A stretch of DNA of 64,000 nt from Cytophagales bacterium (GCA_016124425.1 WGNT01000033.1:1-64000); one strand, 5' to 3'. Positions 8,724 through 17,747 are shown, counted from the first letter of the stretch. Notes: a model not told the origin generated them from the sequence alone. Numbers and translations are program-made.

Positions 8724-10559
8724 CTAGTAGGATTGATTGTTTTTTGCCAAGTATGCTTCGTAGGCTAATTGGATAAAATGACGCCTTGATTGCGCTTTGT
8801 CGATTCCTTCTACAGCAATGCCCAACTGATTCGCGAGGGCCACCCACTTTTCGCGAAGGGCTTCGCTTAGCGGTAGTTCGGGATGCAGGGCATGTCCCGG
8901 GGCGGCTTCGAAGTATTGGCCGTGGATGTTTTTTCCCCTCGCACTGCCTTCGGGTTTTGGTTCCAACCCATGTACCCCACCCTGTGTCCCCCACCACTGC
9001 ACGGCAAGGAAATCCGGATCTCCCGGCAACACATCACTGACATAAATGGTCGCTGCCCCGTCTATATGAAGTTTATCCTGTAAGGATGAAATGGGAATAT
9101 CCTGAACGGATACCCCATGGACCACTGACAGCACCGCTGCATGCCCTGCTGCCTGCCCGAGAGACATCCAAATAGGCTCAAGGCGCAGCGCGCTGAAGCC
9201 AACGTGCGAAGAAGATACCGCTACCGGTACCAACAAATTGCTTACATCTTCGGCGATTAAAACCCCGTAAGGAATCTGGTAAGGCGGTACGGGATTGTAA
9301 AATTCCCCTGCGTGTTTTCCGCCGATAAGCGGACCAATATGCCGGGTTCCATGGCAGTTGTTTCCATAGTCTCCCATGGCTATCGCATCAAGATGAAGGG
9401 GAGCCCTGGCTTCTTCGTCTGCATAGGTTTCGCTGTCCTTTTGCGTATAGATGTATTTCCCTTGCATTCTTCGTGCTTCGCGAACATACAATTCAGGGGG
9501 AAGGTGGCCATAAGCTACAAATTCATCCAAGCACCAGCCCCATTCGCGTGCTTCTTGTCGAAATCTTTCCGGTACAGCTGTGTCATTTTGCAAAAAATAC
9601 AGCAGCCCTACGTTGTATCGAATGTGCTCTTTAAAAATAGCTTGCCGTTGGGTTTCATTTCCTTCGGGCCAATCCAGGTTGTGTCCGGGCATGGATAGCC
9701 GCACCAACCCGTTGGAGACATCGTTGATATCGTATTTGTTGTTTGGGAGCGGCGGAAGATGTGCCTTAAAAAGGCATTTTGATGGATATCCAAAAACATG
9801 TTGGATATCGCTTGTTTCAAGAATGGGAACCAAATCCAAAAAATCTTCGCGACTATACCCTTCAGGTTGTAGTACCGGCGCCCTATTGCTGGCTTCCTTT
9901 GTGGCACAAAACCTGAAATTGTATCCTTGAAGCTCGCCATCACCTTGGTCGGGAGCTAGGGACTCGCCAAATTTCTGCCTGCCTTCCCTGCCTATCTCAT
10001 AGGGTACTCCTGACATCGCCATCAGGTCGCCCTCGTAGGTTGCGTCGATAAATACCCGTGCCTCTACTTCCATGGGGTCTTTGCTTACGCGGAAAGTCGC
10101 GGAAACGATGGCATCTTCTACCCGGCTTAGGGTAAGTAGGGGGGCATTTTTGATAATGGTCAGCTTCGGATACTGGGCCATCATCTCGTTTAGGACAAGA
10201 GCATTGACTTTTGGTTCGGCAAATGTCCCTTCAAAACATGCGGTTACTTGTGGCGAGTCCTTTCCGTAGGTCGCTTCATAGTAGGCTTTTACCCGGTGAG
10301 CTACATCCAGAAATGTTCCCGAAAGGGATTCAAAGGAATGAAAATCTGAGTGGGAAAGGCCACTCGTAAACAACCCGCCCAGATGGTCAGTAGGTGCGAT
10401 CAACAGTACCGATTCACCGGATTGAGCCGCCGCCAATGCGGCCGCAATCCCTCCAGGGGTAGCCCCGTAAATACACACTGCTGTGCTGGTTTTGTCGCCT
10501 TGTGGTTCAGATAGCGTACAGCCTAAAGCGATGAACAAAAGAAAAAGCGTAAATCTCAC
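8724..10559 (-). CDS. FAD-dependent oxidoreductase lipoprotein (FAD_oxidored type)
   Basis: A 611-residue flavoprotein of the FAD_oxidored family, often annotated xanthan-lyase-like by old homology transfer. The Rossmann dinucleotide motif is a variant (YGATPGGIAAALAAA, about 30-44), followed by a conserved DHLGGLFTSGLSHSD stretch and FIDATYEGDLMAMSG (about 169-183), typical of the family. A lipobox (ALGC, Cys14) predicts envelope anchoring. The start is GTG at 10559: no in-frame ATG lies before the upstream stop and the signal peptide begins there. These oxidoreductases are common beside sulfatases and glycosidases in Bacteroidota loci and may oxidise a sugar residue. The reaction here is unknown. 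Confidence 0.85.
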   Translation of the reverse strand: MRFTLFLLFIALGCTLSEPQGDKTSTAVCIYGATPGGIAAALAAAQSGESVLLIAPTDHLGGLFTSGLSHSDFHSFESLSGTFLDVAHRVKAYYEATYGKDSPQVTACFEGTFAEPKVNALVLNEMMAQYPKLTIIKNAPLLTLSRVEDAIVSATFRVSKDPMEVEARVFIDATYEGDLMAMSGVPYEIGREGRQKFGESLAPDQGDGELQGYNFRFCATKEASNRAPVLQPEGYSREDFLDLVPILETSDIQHVFGYPSKCLFKAHLPPLPNNKYDINDVSNGLVRLSMPGHNLDWPEGNETQRQAIFKEHIRYNVGLLYFLQNDTAVPERFRQEAREWGWCLDEFVAYGHLPPELYVREARRMQGKYIYTQKDSETYADEEARAPLHLDAIAMGDYGNNCHGTRHIGPLIGGKHAGEFYNPVPPYQIPYGVLIAEDVSNLLVPVAVSSSHVGFSALRLEPIWMSLGQAAGHAAVLSVVHGVSVQDIPISSLQDKLHIDGAATIYVSDVLPGDPDFLAVQWWGTQGGVHGLEPKPEGSARGKNIHGQYFEAAPGHALHPELPLSEALREKWVALANQLGIAVEGIDKAQSRRHFIQLAYEAYLAKNNQSY

Positions 10560-10714
10560 GTGGAAATAGGTTAAGTTGGATAATTGGGTTCAGCTATAGC
10601 GAATTAAGGTACGCAAAATCCCCTAATAAAGAAATGCCATGGATAAAATCCCAGTACCAGCGCGAGGAAAAAGATAGTCCACCACCCTTTTCCCCTTAAT
10701 TCCTTTCTTCAATG

Positions 10715-12142
10715 TTATATTCCCCCCAGCGTAAAAAGGTTATACCCATTACCCGTTTGTTTTTGGTTTGTTTTATAGAAGGGGTTTAGGTAGCGCTTTT
10801 TTGTCGTGTCGTTGTCGCTGGCATTTTTATCAGCCCAAATCCGTACTTTCCCGTCTTTGGAATAGCTTAAAATCTGTTCTCCCGGTAAACTGGTGAATTT
10901 GGAGGCCATGGCAGATAGCCCGCCTATATTTCCAATTTCCCTTCCTTTTCTGTCGAGCACCGTCCCGTCTCCTTCAAAATAACCCTTTACAAGCTCATGA
11001 ATGCCATCTCCATTAAGATCTACGGGAATGGAGGAATAGACCGTAAACCCAAGATCAATGTTTTTACCTGTAAATGCCTCATAGGTAAACTCTTCTACAC
11101 CGGTTCTCCTTTCCCCTTCGGCCGTGCGTATCTTTTCTCCTACCCTAACTCCCAATACCACAGGTTGCCCTTGATCGCCAAGCCTGGCAGCCCAACCGGT
11201 ATCAATATGCCCTTCCTCTAAATCCCCCCATTTCCTAGTGCCCGTGTTGTCATAAAAAGCGACCCTAGGGGCTTGATCATTGAAATTTTCCCTACAGGTA
11301 AAAAACCCCCAGGTATTTCCGGCATAATCATAAACCGGTTGAGTAATGTCGCTATGCCCCTCCCAGGAATGCTCATCGGCACAAAACATCTGTGAACCAG
11401 TATCCAGTTCGAGAGCACGTTCTCCCCAAAGCAAATCATCCACTCCATCCACATTTATGTCCACAATAGGGGTGACGTGGCTTCCCGCGGCGCCTTTTGC
11501 ATCTGCTGCTAGCTTCACTTCCCAACGCAAACTCATATCCATATTCCAGCCCTGAATGGCCATTGCGCCATAAGTCCCTTGGGCGGTAAGTAAAACGGGT
11601 TCCCCCTTAACAAACCCTCCCATAATGAAATGCCTATACGTATGAGACATACTTTGGGGACTTGCCGGCAATGGCCAAGGCCATTGCCCTTCGATCTCGC
11701 CTGTAGTCGCATTCAAACGGGTTAGCACGTATTTCCTGTAGTCTAAAGGATGATCCGGATCCGTGTTATCGATGTACCAGATTTCATCCTCACCGTTTTG
11801 ATCCAGGTCGAAAGCAAATATTGGACTGAACCAAATACCAGGAACTACTCCAGTTCCCAGGTCTTTTTTCCATAGCTGTCTACCGGATTCATCAAAGACC
11901 ACTATTTTCAAGGTGTTTTTTGGGAAGAAAAACATTCCTATGTAGGGATCGATTTCCGCATCCTCTGAGTACATGGCTGCAACGCCCTTCGGCTTGTCTT
12001 TCCCAAAATCTACAGGAACAGCACGAAACTGCCCAAGCGGCACGCCTAAGTCTAATTCTGCCACCACTTGTAGATCATAATCCTGTGCACTCAGTTTGAT
12101 ACAAAAAAGAAATGCCAACACGAACATGTATCCATTCTTCAT
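10715..12142 (-). CDS. Secreted FG-GAP-like beta-propeller, candidate polysaccharide lyase
   Basis: A 475-residue secreted protein (signal peptide ending LSAQ/D). It is built of repeated beta blades carrying Asp/Asn-rich metal-binding loops (DLDQNGEDE about 112-120, DINVDGVDD about 228-236, DLNGDGIHE about 380), as in FG-GAP and rhamnogalacturonan-lyase propellers. The segment GHIDTGWAARLGD (about 311-323) recalls the GHGDA...GD motif of family PL11. Histidines at about 167, 171, 258 and 263 (SHTYRH, EHSWEGH) are candidate catalytic or metal ligands. Ulvan lyase families PL24 and PL25 are also propellers. As the only plausible endo-lyase in a sulfatase/rhamnosidase locus, it is the best candidate for initial chain cleavage. 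Assignment to a lyase family is inference. Confidence 0.6.
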   Translation of the reverse strand: MKNGYMFVLAFLFCIKLSAQDYDLQVVAELDLGVPLGQFRAVPVDFGKDKPKGVAAMYSEDAEIDPYIGMFFFPKNTLKIVVFDESGRQLWKKDLGTGVVPGIWFSPIFAFDLDQNGEDEIWYIDNTDPDHPLDYRKYVLTRLNATTGEIEGQWPWPLPASPQSMSHTYRHFIMGGFVKGEPVLLTAQGTYGAMAIQGWNMDMSLRWEVKLAADAKGAAGSHVTPIVDINVDGVDDLLWGERALELDTGSQMFCADEHSWEGHSDITQPVYDYAGNTWGFFTCRENFNDQAPRVAFYDNTGTRKWGDLEEGHIDTGWAARLGDQGQPVVLGVRVGEKIRTAEGERRTGVEEFTYEAFTGKNIDLGFTVYSSIPVDLNGDGIHELVKGYFEGDGTVLDRKGREIGNIGGLSAMASKFTSLPGEQILSYSKDGKVRIWADKNASDNDTTKKRYLNPFYKTNQKQTGNGYNLFTLGGI

Positions 12143-12526
12143 AGCTTATTCTATTTCTTAGCGAATTTAACTCTTTCTATAATAGCCTATCTCACAGGAA
12201 AAGGGTTTCCGGTTCTGGCGCAAGGTTCCCTATTTATACCCCTAGGATAGGCTTCCGGGATTCTTGTTTAACTGGCCGTTTATGAAATACAGCAGAAAAG
12301 GCTAGCCTAGCTTTTTGTATGTACTTTCCCTGCCTAAGGCCCAATCCGACATCCTTAAAATTACATTTAAATATTGTATGACAGCACCTATGATGAGCTT
12401 TTTTGGAATCCGTTTGGTTATATTTTTTTATAACAAGAATTTCTTAACAATTTAACAATCATATACATCCCCCTAACTGGCGTAGGTTGGAACACGTTTG
12501 AATCGGCCAAACCCAGATCCTGCAAA
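12143..12526 (-). other. Intergenic gap, no gene recognised
   Basis: About 380 bases between the broken sulfatase and the propeller gene. I found no gene remnant, repeat or promoter with a good match. A short AT hairpin (near 12419-12434) and a GC/AT palindromic patch near 12297-12315 are visible but too weak to call. Because the upstream gene is a pseudogene, part of this stretch may be decayed coding sequence beyond recognition. Confidence 0.4.
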
Positions 12527-13308
12527 TTACCGTTCGATTTTTGTCAGTGGAAACTCCTCATGGTCTGTTCGCGCGTTGTCCATAAAACCGGTCAGTGTAG
12601 CAAGTTCCTTGGGAAACTCTCCCGCTAGGTTAGTTTTTTCCATTGGATCAGCTTCCAAGTTGTACAGCTCAATCGGTGACTGATATTTCTTCACCACCTT
12701 CCATGCACCACTGCGGACGGCTTGGATAGGTCCTTCGGCTTCGTTGAACTCCCAATATAGGTAGTCATGTTTTCGCTGTCTTGCTTGCTCTCCTAACAAG
12801 GTCGGCAAATAAGATATCCCTGTTGTCTCAGCTTTTGGTGTTATACCTGCCACTTGGCATACAGTAGGTAAAAAATCCCCAAAGGCGGAAACATGGTCAG
12901 ATCGGGATCCTGCTTCGATCGTATCTTTCCACCTTGCAATAAAAGGAACCCGAATCCCTCCCTCATACAGGTCTCTCTTCATCCCCCTGAGTCCGCCATT
13001 GCTGTTAAAAAAACCATTGTCATATACTGGCCCGTTGTCGCTGGTGAAAATGACCAAGGTTTTTTCATCCAGATTCAACTCGTTTAGTAACGCCATGATT
13101 CTTCCAACATCCCTATCCAACCTTGAGACCATTCCCGCATAGGTAACGTTGCCCTCTTCATCGTGATAATAATGGCCGGTTTTCATCATCCTTTGATATT
13201 CGGCTTCTTATCGGCTACTATTTCCCCGAACGCATAGGAGCGCAAAACAAGAAAGATAGCTAGTGAAAAGACGGATACAAATGTCGTTTTAATCATTGCG
13301 GCTTTCAT
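12527..13308 (-). pseudogene. Chimeric, internally deleted sulfatase pseudogene
   Basis: The 5' part (13308 to about 13197) encodes a signal peptide and the start of a sulfatase. It closely matches the 5' end of the intact sulfatase at 26312-28363, down to the shared EIVADKKPNI. It then joins out of frame to the C-terminal half of a different S1 sulfatase (12527 to about 13197, starting MMKTGHYYHDEEG), which retains FTSDNG and GGIRVPF and ends EFPLTKIER. The N-terminal frame hits TGA at 13188-13186. The whole region with the active-site CxPxR motif is missing, so no sulfatase activity is possible. The C-terminal half resembles the 17748 sulfatase (YWEF...AVRSGAWKVV) more than the 26312 one. 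The 20-base overlap with the upstream sulfatase matches that between the intact pair at 28.3 kb. Confidence 0.88.
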
Positions 13309-14728
13309 TTATCAGGTTTCTTTCAAACTCGGGATCATACAGCGGATTCGGCTGGCTGGGAACGGGGGCGTTGATTTCCAGCCTCCAAGCATTCAGCACT
13401 GAAACGAGTTGGTCCCGGATAGCTGTCTCCTTTTCAGCGAGGTTGGCTCTTTCGCCGGGATCGGCCTCTAGGTCGTAGAGCTCATAATCGCCATCCTCGA
13501 AATAATGATGCAGTTTCCATTTCCCCTTTCTGACCACCGATCCGGGGCGGGTTCTAAACAAGGGGTCCCGCCCATCGTCTTCTTTTGGGTTATAGGATTG
13601 GAGGTAAATGGGGAAATGCCAAAAGAGCGGTCTCTCATCCATGGACTGCTGGCGGAACAGCGGACTGATATCCCACCCGTCCATAACGTCTCCCGGCCGT
13701 AATTCTCCGCCTACAATACTTCGAATGGTAGGATAAAAATCCATCTGTGTTACCGGAAAATCGGATTTACTTCCCGGGGGTATGTTGCCTGGCCAACGCA
13801 TAATCAACGGCACCCGGATACCGCCTTCATAGTACGATCCCTTTCCGGCCCTCAGGGGAGTTTGGTAAGAAATGTCCCGGATACCCCCATTGTCAGAAGT
13901 GAAAATCAAAAAGGTATTTTCCGTAAGGTTTAACTCATCCAACACCCCCAACAACTTCCCGATATTTTCATCGACGGAAGCTACCATCGCCGCATAATCG
14001 GCCCGGTCCTGTCCCTCGGAACCCGGCTTATTTTCAAACTTTTCGACAAGCTTCTTTTTACCCATAATGGGTGTATGAACCGAATAAAACGGAAGGTAAA
14101 GGAAAAAAGGTTTCTCCTTGTATTTCTCTACGAAGGAAATGGCTTCTTGGGTCAGTCTGTCTGTAAGGTATTCTCCATCTGGGCCGTCTTCGATAAAATC
14201 AATCTTATACGGGCTGATGTATCCCTCTCGTCCGGGATTGCCGTGATGGCTTCCGCCTACATTTACGTGGAAACCATGTTGCAAGGGGTCTTTGTTGATG
14301 TGCCACTTTCCGAAGGTACCATTTACATATCCTTTATCCTTGAGCATCATCGCCAAGGTATAAATCGAGTCCGGTAAAAAATCCCGGTTTGGCGTTGGGA
14401 TAATCTTGCGGGTTTTTTCATTACCTCTTTCCGAATTGTCTACCGTGTACACCCCATGCCTTGGCGTATTCTTACTGCTCATCATGGATGCCCTGCTGGG
14501 GGCACAGTTGGCAGCAGCGGCGTAGGCATGGTAAAAAAACATGCCCTCGCTTGCCAATTTATCCAAGTTGGGCGTTTCATAATAGTCGCTGCCCATAAAG
14601 CCCAAGTCCCGCCATCCGAGGTCATCCACATTGATTAGGATGATGTTGGGTTTACTTTTAGCTTCGCAGGAAAGAAGCAGGTAAATTAGGAGAGAGGCAC
14701 CTAAAAACCCTGAAGTGTAACGTTTCAT
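13289..14728 (-). CDS. S1 formylglycine sulfatase, lipoprotein paralogue A1
   Basis: A family S1 sulfatase removing sulfate esters from a glycan. I chose the ATG at 14728 because it gives a normal lipoprotein signal (LLLSC, Cys21); an ATG 57 bases upstream only adds an unsuitable extension. The core shows the metal-binding NVDD motif, active-site Cys75 in CAPSR (to be matured to formylglycine), GKWHINKD, the FTSDNGG metal site and GGIRVPL. From INVDDLGW onward it is nearly identical to the sulfatase at 28344-29813, so the two are recent duplicates, but the signal peptides differ. The Gly that normally ends the CxPSRxxxxTG signature is Ser (MMSSKN), while the paralogue keeps it. Confidence 0.93.
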   Translation of the reverse strand: MKRYTSGFLGASLLIYLLLSCEAKSKPNIILINVDDLGWRDLGFMGSDYYETPNLDKLASEGMFFYHAYAAAANCAPSRASMMSSKNTPRHGVYTVDNSERGNEKTRKIIPTPNRDFLPDSIYTLAMMLKDKGYVNGTFGKWHINKDPLQHGFHVNVGGSHHGNPGREGYISPYKIDFIEDGPDGEYLTDRLTQEAISFVEKYKEKPFFLYLPFYSVHTPIMGKKKLVEKFENKPGSEGQDRADYAAMVASVDENIGKLLGVLDELNLTENTFLIFTSDNGGIRDISYQTPLRAGKGSYYEGGIRVPLIMRWPGNIPPGSKSDFPVTQMDFYPTIRSIVGGELRPGDVMDGWDISPLFRQQSMDERPLFWHFPIYLQSYNPKEDDGRDPLFRTRPGSVVRKGKWKLHHYFEDGDYELYDLEADPGERANLAEKETAIRDQLVSVLNAWRLEINAPVPSQPNPLYDPEFERNLINESRND

Positions 14729-14838
14729 TTTTTTACCAACTATGGTGTAACTTGATACCGACCATTGGAGAGATAGAGGTCGCACACGTTGGATATAGGC
14801 TATCTTGCTCCTTTAGGCTAAGCAGGCCCACATGGTAG

Positions 14839-16611
14839 TTATTCCTTGGCCCCGGCTGCCCACCGTATCATCCGCATCAGGTGCTGCTCCCCAAACTGGG
14901 TTTCCAGAGGTCGCAAATCATGGCCGATCATGGTGTAGGCAAAGCGCCCGCCTTCCAACTCCCGCACCCACGCCATAGGATGGTCTTTCCCCATTGGGTT
15001 TCCTCCGCTTTTTTTGAACTGAGGGCGGACCGGGTCATACGTCGTTTCATCCAAGGTCAGCAGGACGGTCACCCCGGGAAGGCCGCGTACACTGCGCTTG
15101 AAGTTTAGCCAATCCCCATCCAAGGTAAAGGTTGCCGGCAGCCCCTGCATCAGCCAATGGCTTCCGGCGGCCGGATCGACCGCCACCCGGGCGGGAACAT
15201 ACTCCGAATCGCTATCAAAATCGGTTCCGAAAAGCTCGCTATACCAACCCCAGGTGTCGTGATGGACACCGGCTGCATGCATGGCAACCAAACCCTTACC
15301 CGCCCTGTACCACCGGATAAAAGCCTCCTGCTGCGCTATATCCAAGGACTTGCCGATATCGGTTGTGCTGATAAACAGTACCACATCGTATCCGGCGAGT
15401 GTAGCGTCGGTAAATGTTGCGGCATCTTCCGTGACGTCCACCTCAAAGCCATATACATTGCCCAAATGTACAAGGTGGTCGTATATCATGGGGATGGCTG
15501 GGTGCCGGTACCACGACGTTTTTGAAAACACCAGCATCTTTTTAGGTAGCCCTTTCAAGGTCTTGATTTCAGCCTCTGCCTGTACCTGGCCACCCAGATA
15601 GAGACTGGCGTTCTCCATGATCTTTAGCGGCTCAGGTTCGGTAAATACCCGATACGTTTCATGGCCGGGGCGGAAGTAAAAAACGTGTCCGCGGCCCAGT
15701 CTCCAAGTCATGCCGCTCCGGAAGGATTCTCCGCCGGTCCAGGTCTCACGCAAAATCACCTCATCGGGCACCGGAACGTGGAAGGGCTCGTCATACATTT
15801 CTGTTTCGGGAAGCGTAAAAGTGGCCGGTACGCCCTGAACGATCGGATGCTCGGGAAGCAGCACCCGCACCGTGCTCGGCTGCATCGGCGTGCAGCAGGC
15901 CGGGAAAACGCTAGTAGGCCGCTCCAGCAAAACATGCCATTTGCCGTTTGGCTGCTGTTCAACGCGAGCATCAAACCGGGGGCTCTCGCGGCGGCTCGGC
16001 ATAACGTTGCTGCGCCACTGTATGAATTCCGGAACTATCTTGTCCCGTTCCTGGATAGGCAGCATATTAACCACATCCTGGATTGCCCGCTCCTCCATGG
16101 CAGTGCGAAACGGCAAGGCCCAATGTGCCGAGTGCAGCGCAATCAGGGAAAGCCGTCCCTCCTTTACGCGGTCCACGATCGCCTGCGCCGTTTCCTGGGA
16201 CACCTCCTCATGCTTCACATGGCCCCACCAGATAAGGACATCTGTTTCATCAAGAACTTCCTTGGAAAGTCCTTGCCCGGGCTGATTGAGGTTGGCTGAA
16301 GTTACGTGAAGGGTAGGGTTTTGCTGCAGGTATTGCGCAAGATGGTTGCCCAAGAAATCTGGATACACCTTCTTCTGCTCAAGCTGCTGTTCGTCCCAGA
16401 TCAGTACACGGATGGCTTTTGGCTGGGCGGTCGGCAGGGCAGCAGCAACTTTGCCTTTGGAGGCAGGGCTAGCTTCTTGGGCAAACAGGCTTACCGGGCA
16501 GCTGAAAAAGATAAGCGCTCCGAACAGAAGGGTTAAGTACAAAAAACGATCTAAGAAATTGGTACATAGTGCCTGGATGTAGGCTTTTGGAAAGGTAGGT
16601 AATTTGGGCAT
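14839..16611 (-). CDS. Secreted protein with two ThuA-like domains
   Basis: A 590-residue protein with an N-terminal hydrophobic export segment (about 22-44, cleavage near LFAQ/E). Two ThuA (trehalose-utilisation-like, class I glutamine amidotransferase fold) domains follow. The first spans about 65-320, with IRVLIWDEQ, LIWWGHVKHEE and LIALHSAHW; the second about 355-590, with KMLVFSKTSWYRH, LVAMHAAGVHHD and HPMAWVRELEGGRF. ThuA proteins are frequent in Bacteroidota and Planctomycetes carbohydrate loci, often beside sulfatases and PVC-type dehydrogenases as here. A role in sugar oxidation or processing is suspected from such context but the reaction is unproven. Tandem fusion of two copies is less usual than the single domain. 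Confidence 0.85.
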   Translation of the reverse strand: MPKLPTFPKAYIQALCTNFLDRFLYLTLLFGALIFFSCPVSLFAQEASPASKGKVAAALPTAQPKAIRVLIWDEQQLEQKKVYPDFLGNHLAQYLQQNPTLHVTSANLNQPGQGLSKEVLDETDVLIWWGHVKHEEVSQETAQAIVDRVKEGRLSLIALHSAHWALPFRTAMEERAIQDVVNMLPIQERDKIVPEFIQWRSNVMPSRRESPRFDARVEQQPNGKWHVLLERPTSVFPACCTPMQPSTVRVLLPEHPIVQGVPATFTLPETEMYDEPFHVPVPDEVILRETWTGGESFRSGMTWRLGRGHVFYFRPGHETYRVFTEPEPLKIMENASLYLGGQVQAEAEIKTLKGLPKKMLVFSKTSWYRHPAIPMIYDHLVHLGNVYGFEVDVTEDAATFTDATLAGYDVVLFISTTDIGKSLDIAQQEAFIRWYRAGKGLVAMHAAGVHHDTWGWYSELFGTDFDSDSEYVPARVAVDPAAGSHWLMQGLPATFTLDGDWLNFKRSVRGLPGVTVLLTLDETTYDPVRPQFKKSGGNPMGKDHPMAWVRELEGGRFAYTMIGHDLRPLETQFGEQHLMRMIRWAAGAKE

Positions 16612-17031
16612 ATCTTCTGTTTTTGGGTAAATTTCAATTTTTTGGTATTACTAATTTTGGGGGCATTTCCGCGAATATGCAGGTTTTGTGCCACTTTCCA
16701 TGTACCACCCTTCCCGAATCTTGTTCCGATCCTTGAACTATCACGTTGGCCCCTTTACGCGCACAGCGGTTGACTATACCATTTCCAATGGTTTCAGGAT
16801 CAATTTTCCAGATTATTTTTATCATTATACAATTTCATGATCCCCTGCAGATGGGAATCCCTCCATTTGTATGGAAAGCTTAATCATTTTCGGCTTGGTC
16901 GGAAAATATTTCCATCCCATTTTTCTGACCTTAACGAAATCCATGAAAACATTGGTCTAAGTTATCAACAAGGCCAAAAAACCACTGGAATCATTGTTAA
17001 ATTAAACACTTGGAAAATGAAGATAATAAAA
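16612..17031 (-). other. Intergenic gap with one doubtful small ORF
   Basis: About 420 bases. On the minus strand 16825-16634 encodes a 63-residue reading frame (MIKIIWKIDPETIG..., ending PPKLVIPKN) with two cysteines and no signal peptide or recognisable family. Its composition is protein-like, so it may be the tail of a decayed gene, but I cannot name one. The remainder (16830-17031) shows nothing I recognise. Confidence 0.3.
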
Positions 17032-17664
17032 CTATCCAATTATACACCCCCTGAATGCAGTCCAGCCTTCTCTTCCCAATACGACAGGCAGCCTATCCAC
17101 AAATCCACGAATACAAGGTTTCAAATCTTCATGATGCTTTTCCCTGATTTCCAAGATAACTGATTGGTATCTTTTTCTCAATGCTTCCAATTTAGTTCTG
17201 AATTCATCGGGACGTATTTCCTCATTTCGTAATTGGTGTAGTAAACCTTTTCTGACTTCTTCCATAGTAGAGATCAGCCTTCTGATTTCACCATTATATT
17301 CTTTGGTAACATTGGACTTACAGGTTTCAAATCCAAAAAACAACCTTCTGATTTGCTGCATTTGGGTTTGGTCCAAATCCAATGCCCGGAGGCAGGAAAT
17401 CATAGCCCTGGAGCCTTTTTCATCAGACTCGTCAAAAGACATTCTGGCATTTGGATTTTCCTCATTCCCCAAATCTGCACTGAAAGGTTCCTTTTCATCC
17501 CCTCCCAAAATTATCACAGACAAGAACTTATTCGCGATAACTTCTATCACTTCATCAATTTCCACCTCCAATTGCTTGGGCGATATATCATTTTCTTGTT
17601 GACAGGAGAATGTCAAAAAAGCCATTCCTGCAAGAATCCAGTTGTTTTTAAATTGTCTTCTCAT
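17032..17664 (-). CDS. Small helical lipoprotein, Spy/LTXXQ-like
   Basis: A 210-residue lipoprotein (lipobox LTFSC, Cys21). The mature protein is strongly helical and charged. It contains LDLDQTQMQQIRRLFF (about 95-110), a long coiled-coil-prone stretch with LRNEEIRPDEFRTKLEALRKRY (split here by position, about 145-166) and three cysteines besides the lipidated one. The pattern of a DQTQ-type turn followed by long amphipathic helices recalls the Spy/CpxP periplasmic stress-protein group. That link is weak and no catalytic function is implied. It lies within the sulfatase run, codirectional, but is more AT-rich and unrelated to glycan degradation, so it may be an insertion into the locus. Confidence 0.6.
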   Translation of the reverse strand: MRRQFKNNWILAGMAFLTFSCQQENDISPKQLEVEIDEVIEVIANKFLSVIILGGDEKEPFSADLGNEENPNARMSFDESDEKGSRAMISCLRALDLDQTQMQQIRRLFFGFETCKSNVTKEYNGEIRRLISTMEEVRKGLLHQLRNEEIRPDEFRTKLEALRKRYQSVILEIREKHHEDLKPCIRGFVDRLPVVLGREGWTAFRGCIIG

Positions 17665-17747
17665 TATTTAAAGAATTAAGTATGGTACAAAGTAAATAAA
17701 TAAAAATGAAGTTTTGATGAATCTATGAAAAACTCAGTTAATCAGCC

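Noticed and set aside
15661-16299. Long plus-strand open frame (212 codons) opposite the ThuA gene
   Set aside because: It lacks a signal or domain pattern and mirrors the codon structure of a clear minus-strand gene, so it is an antisense shadow.
16634-16825. Possible 63-aa gene
   Set aside because: No signal peptide, family match or ribosome-site support; mentioned under the intergenic entry only.
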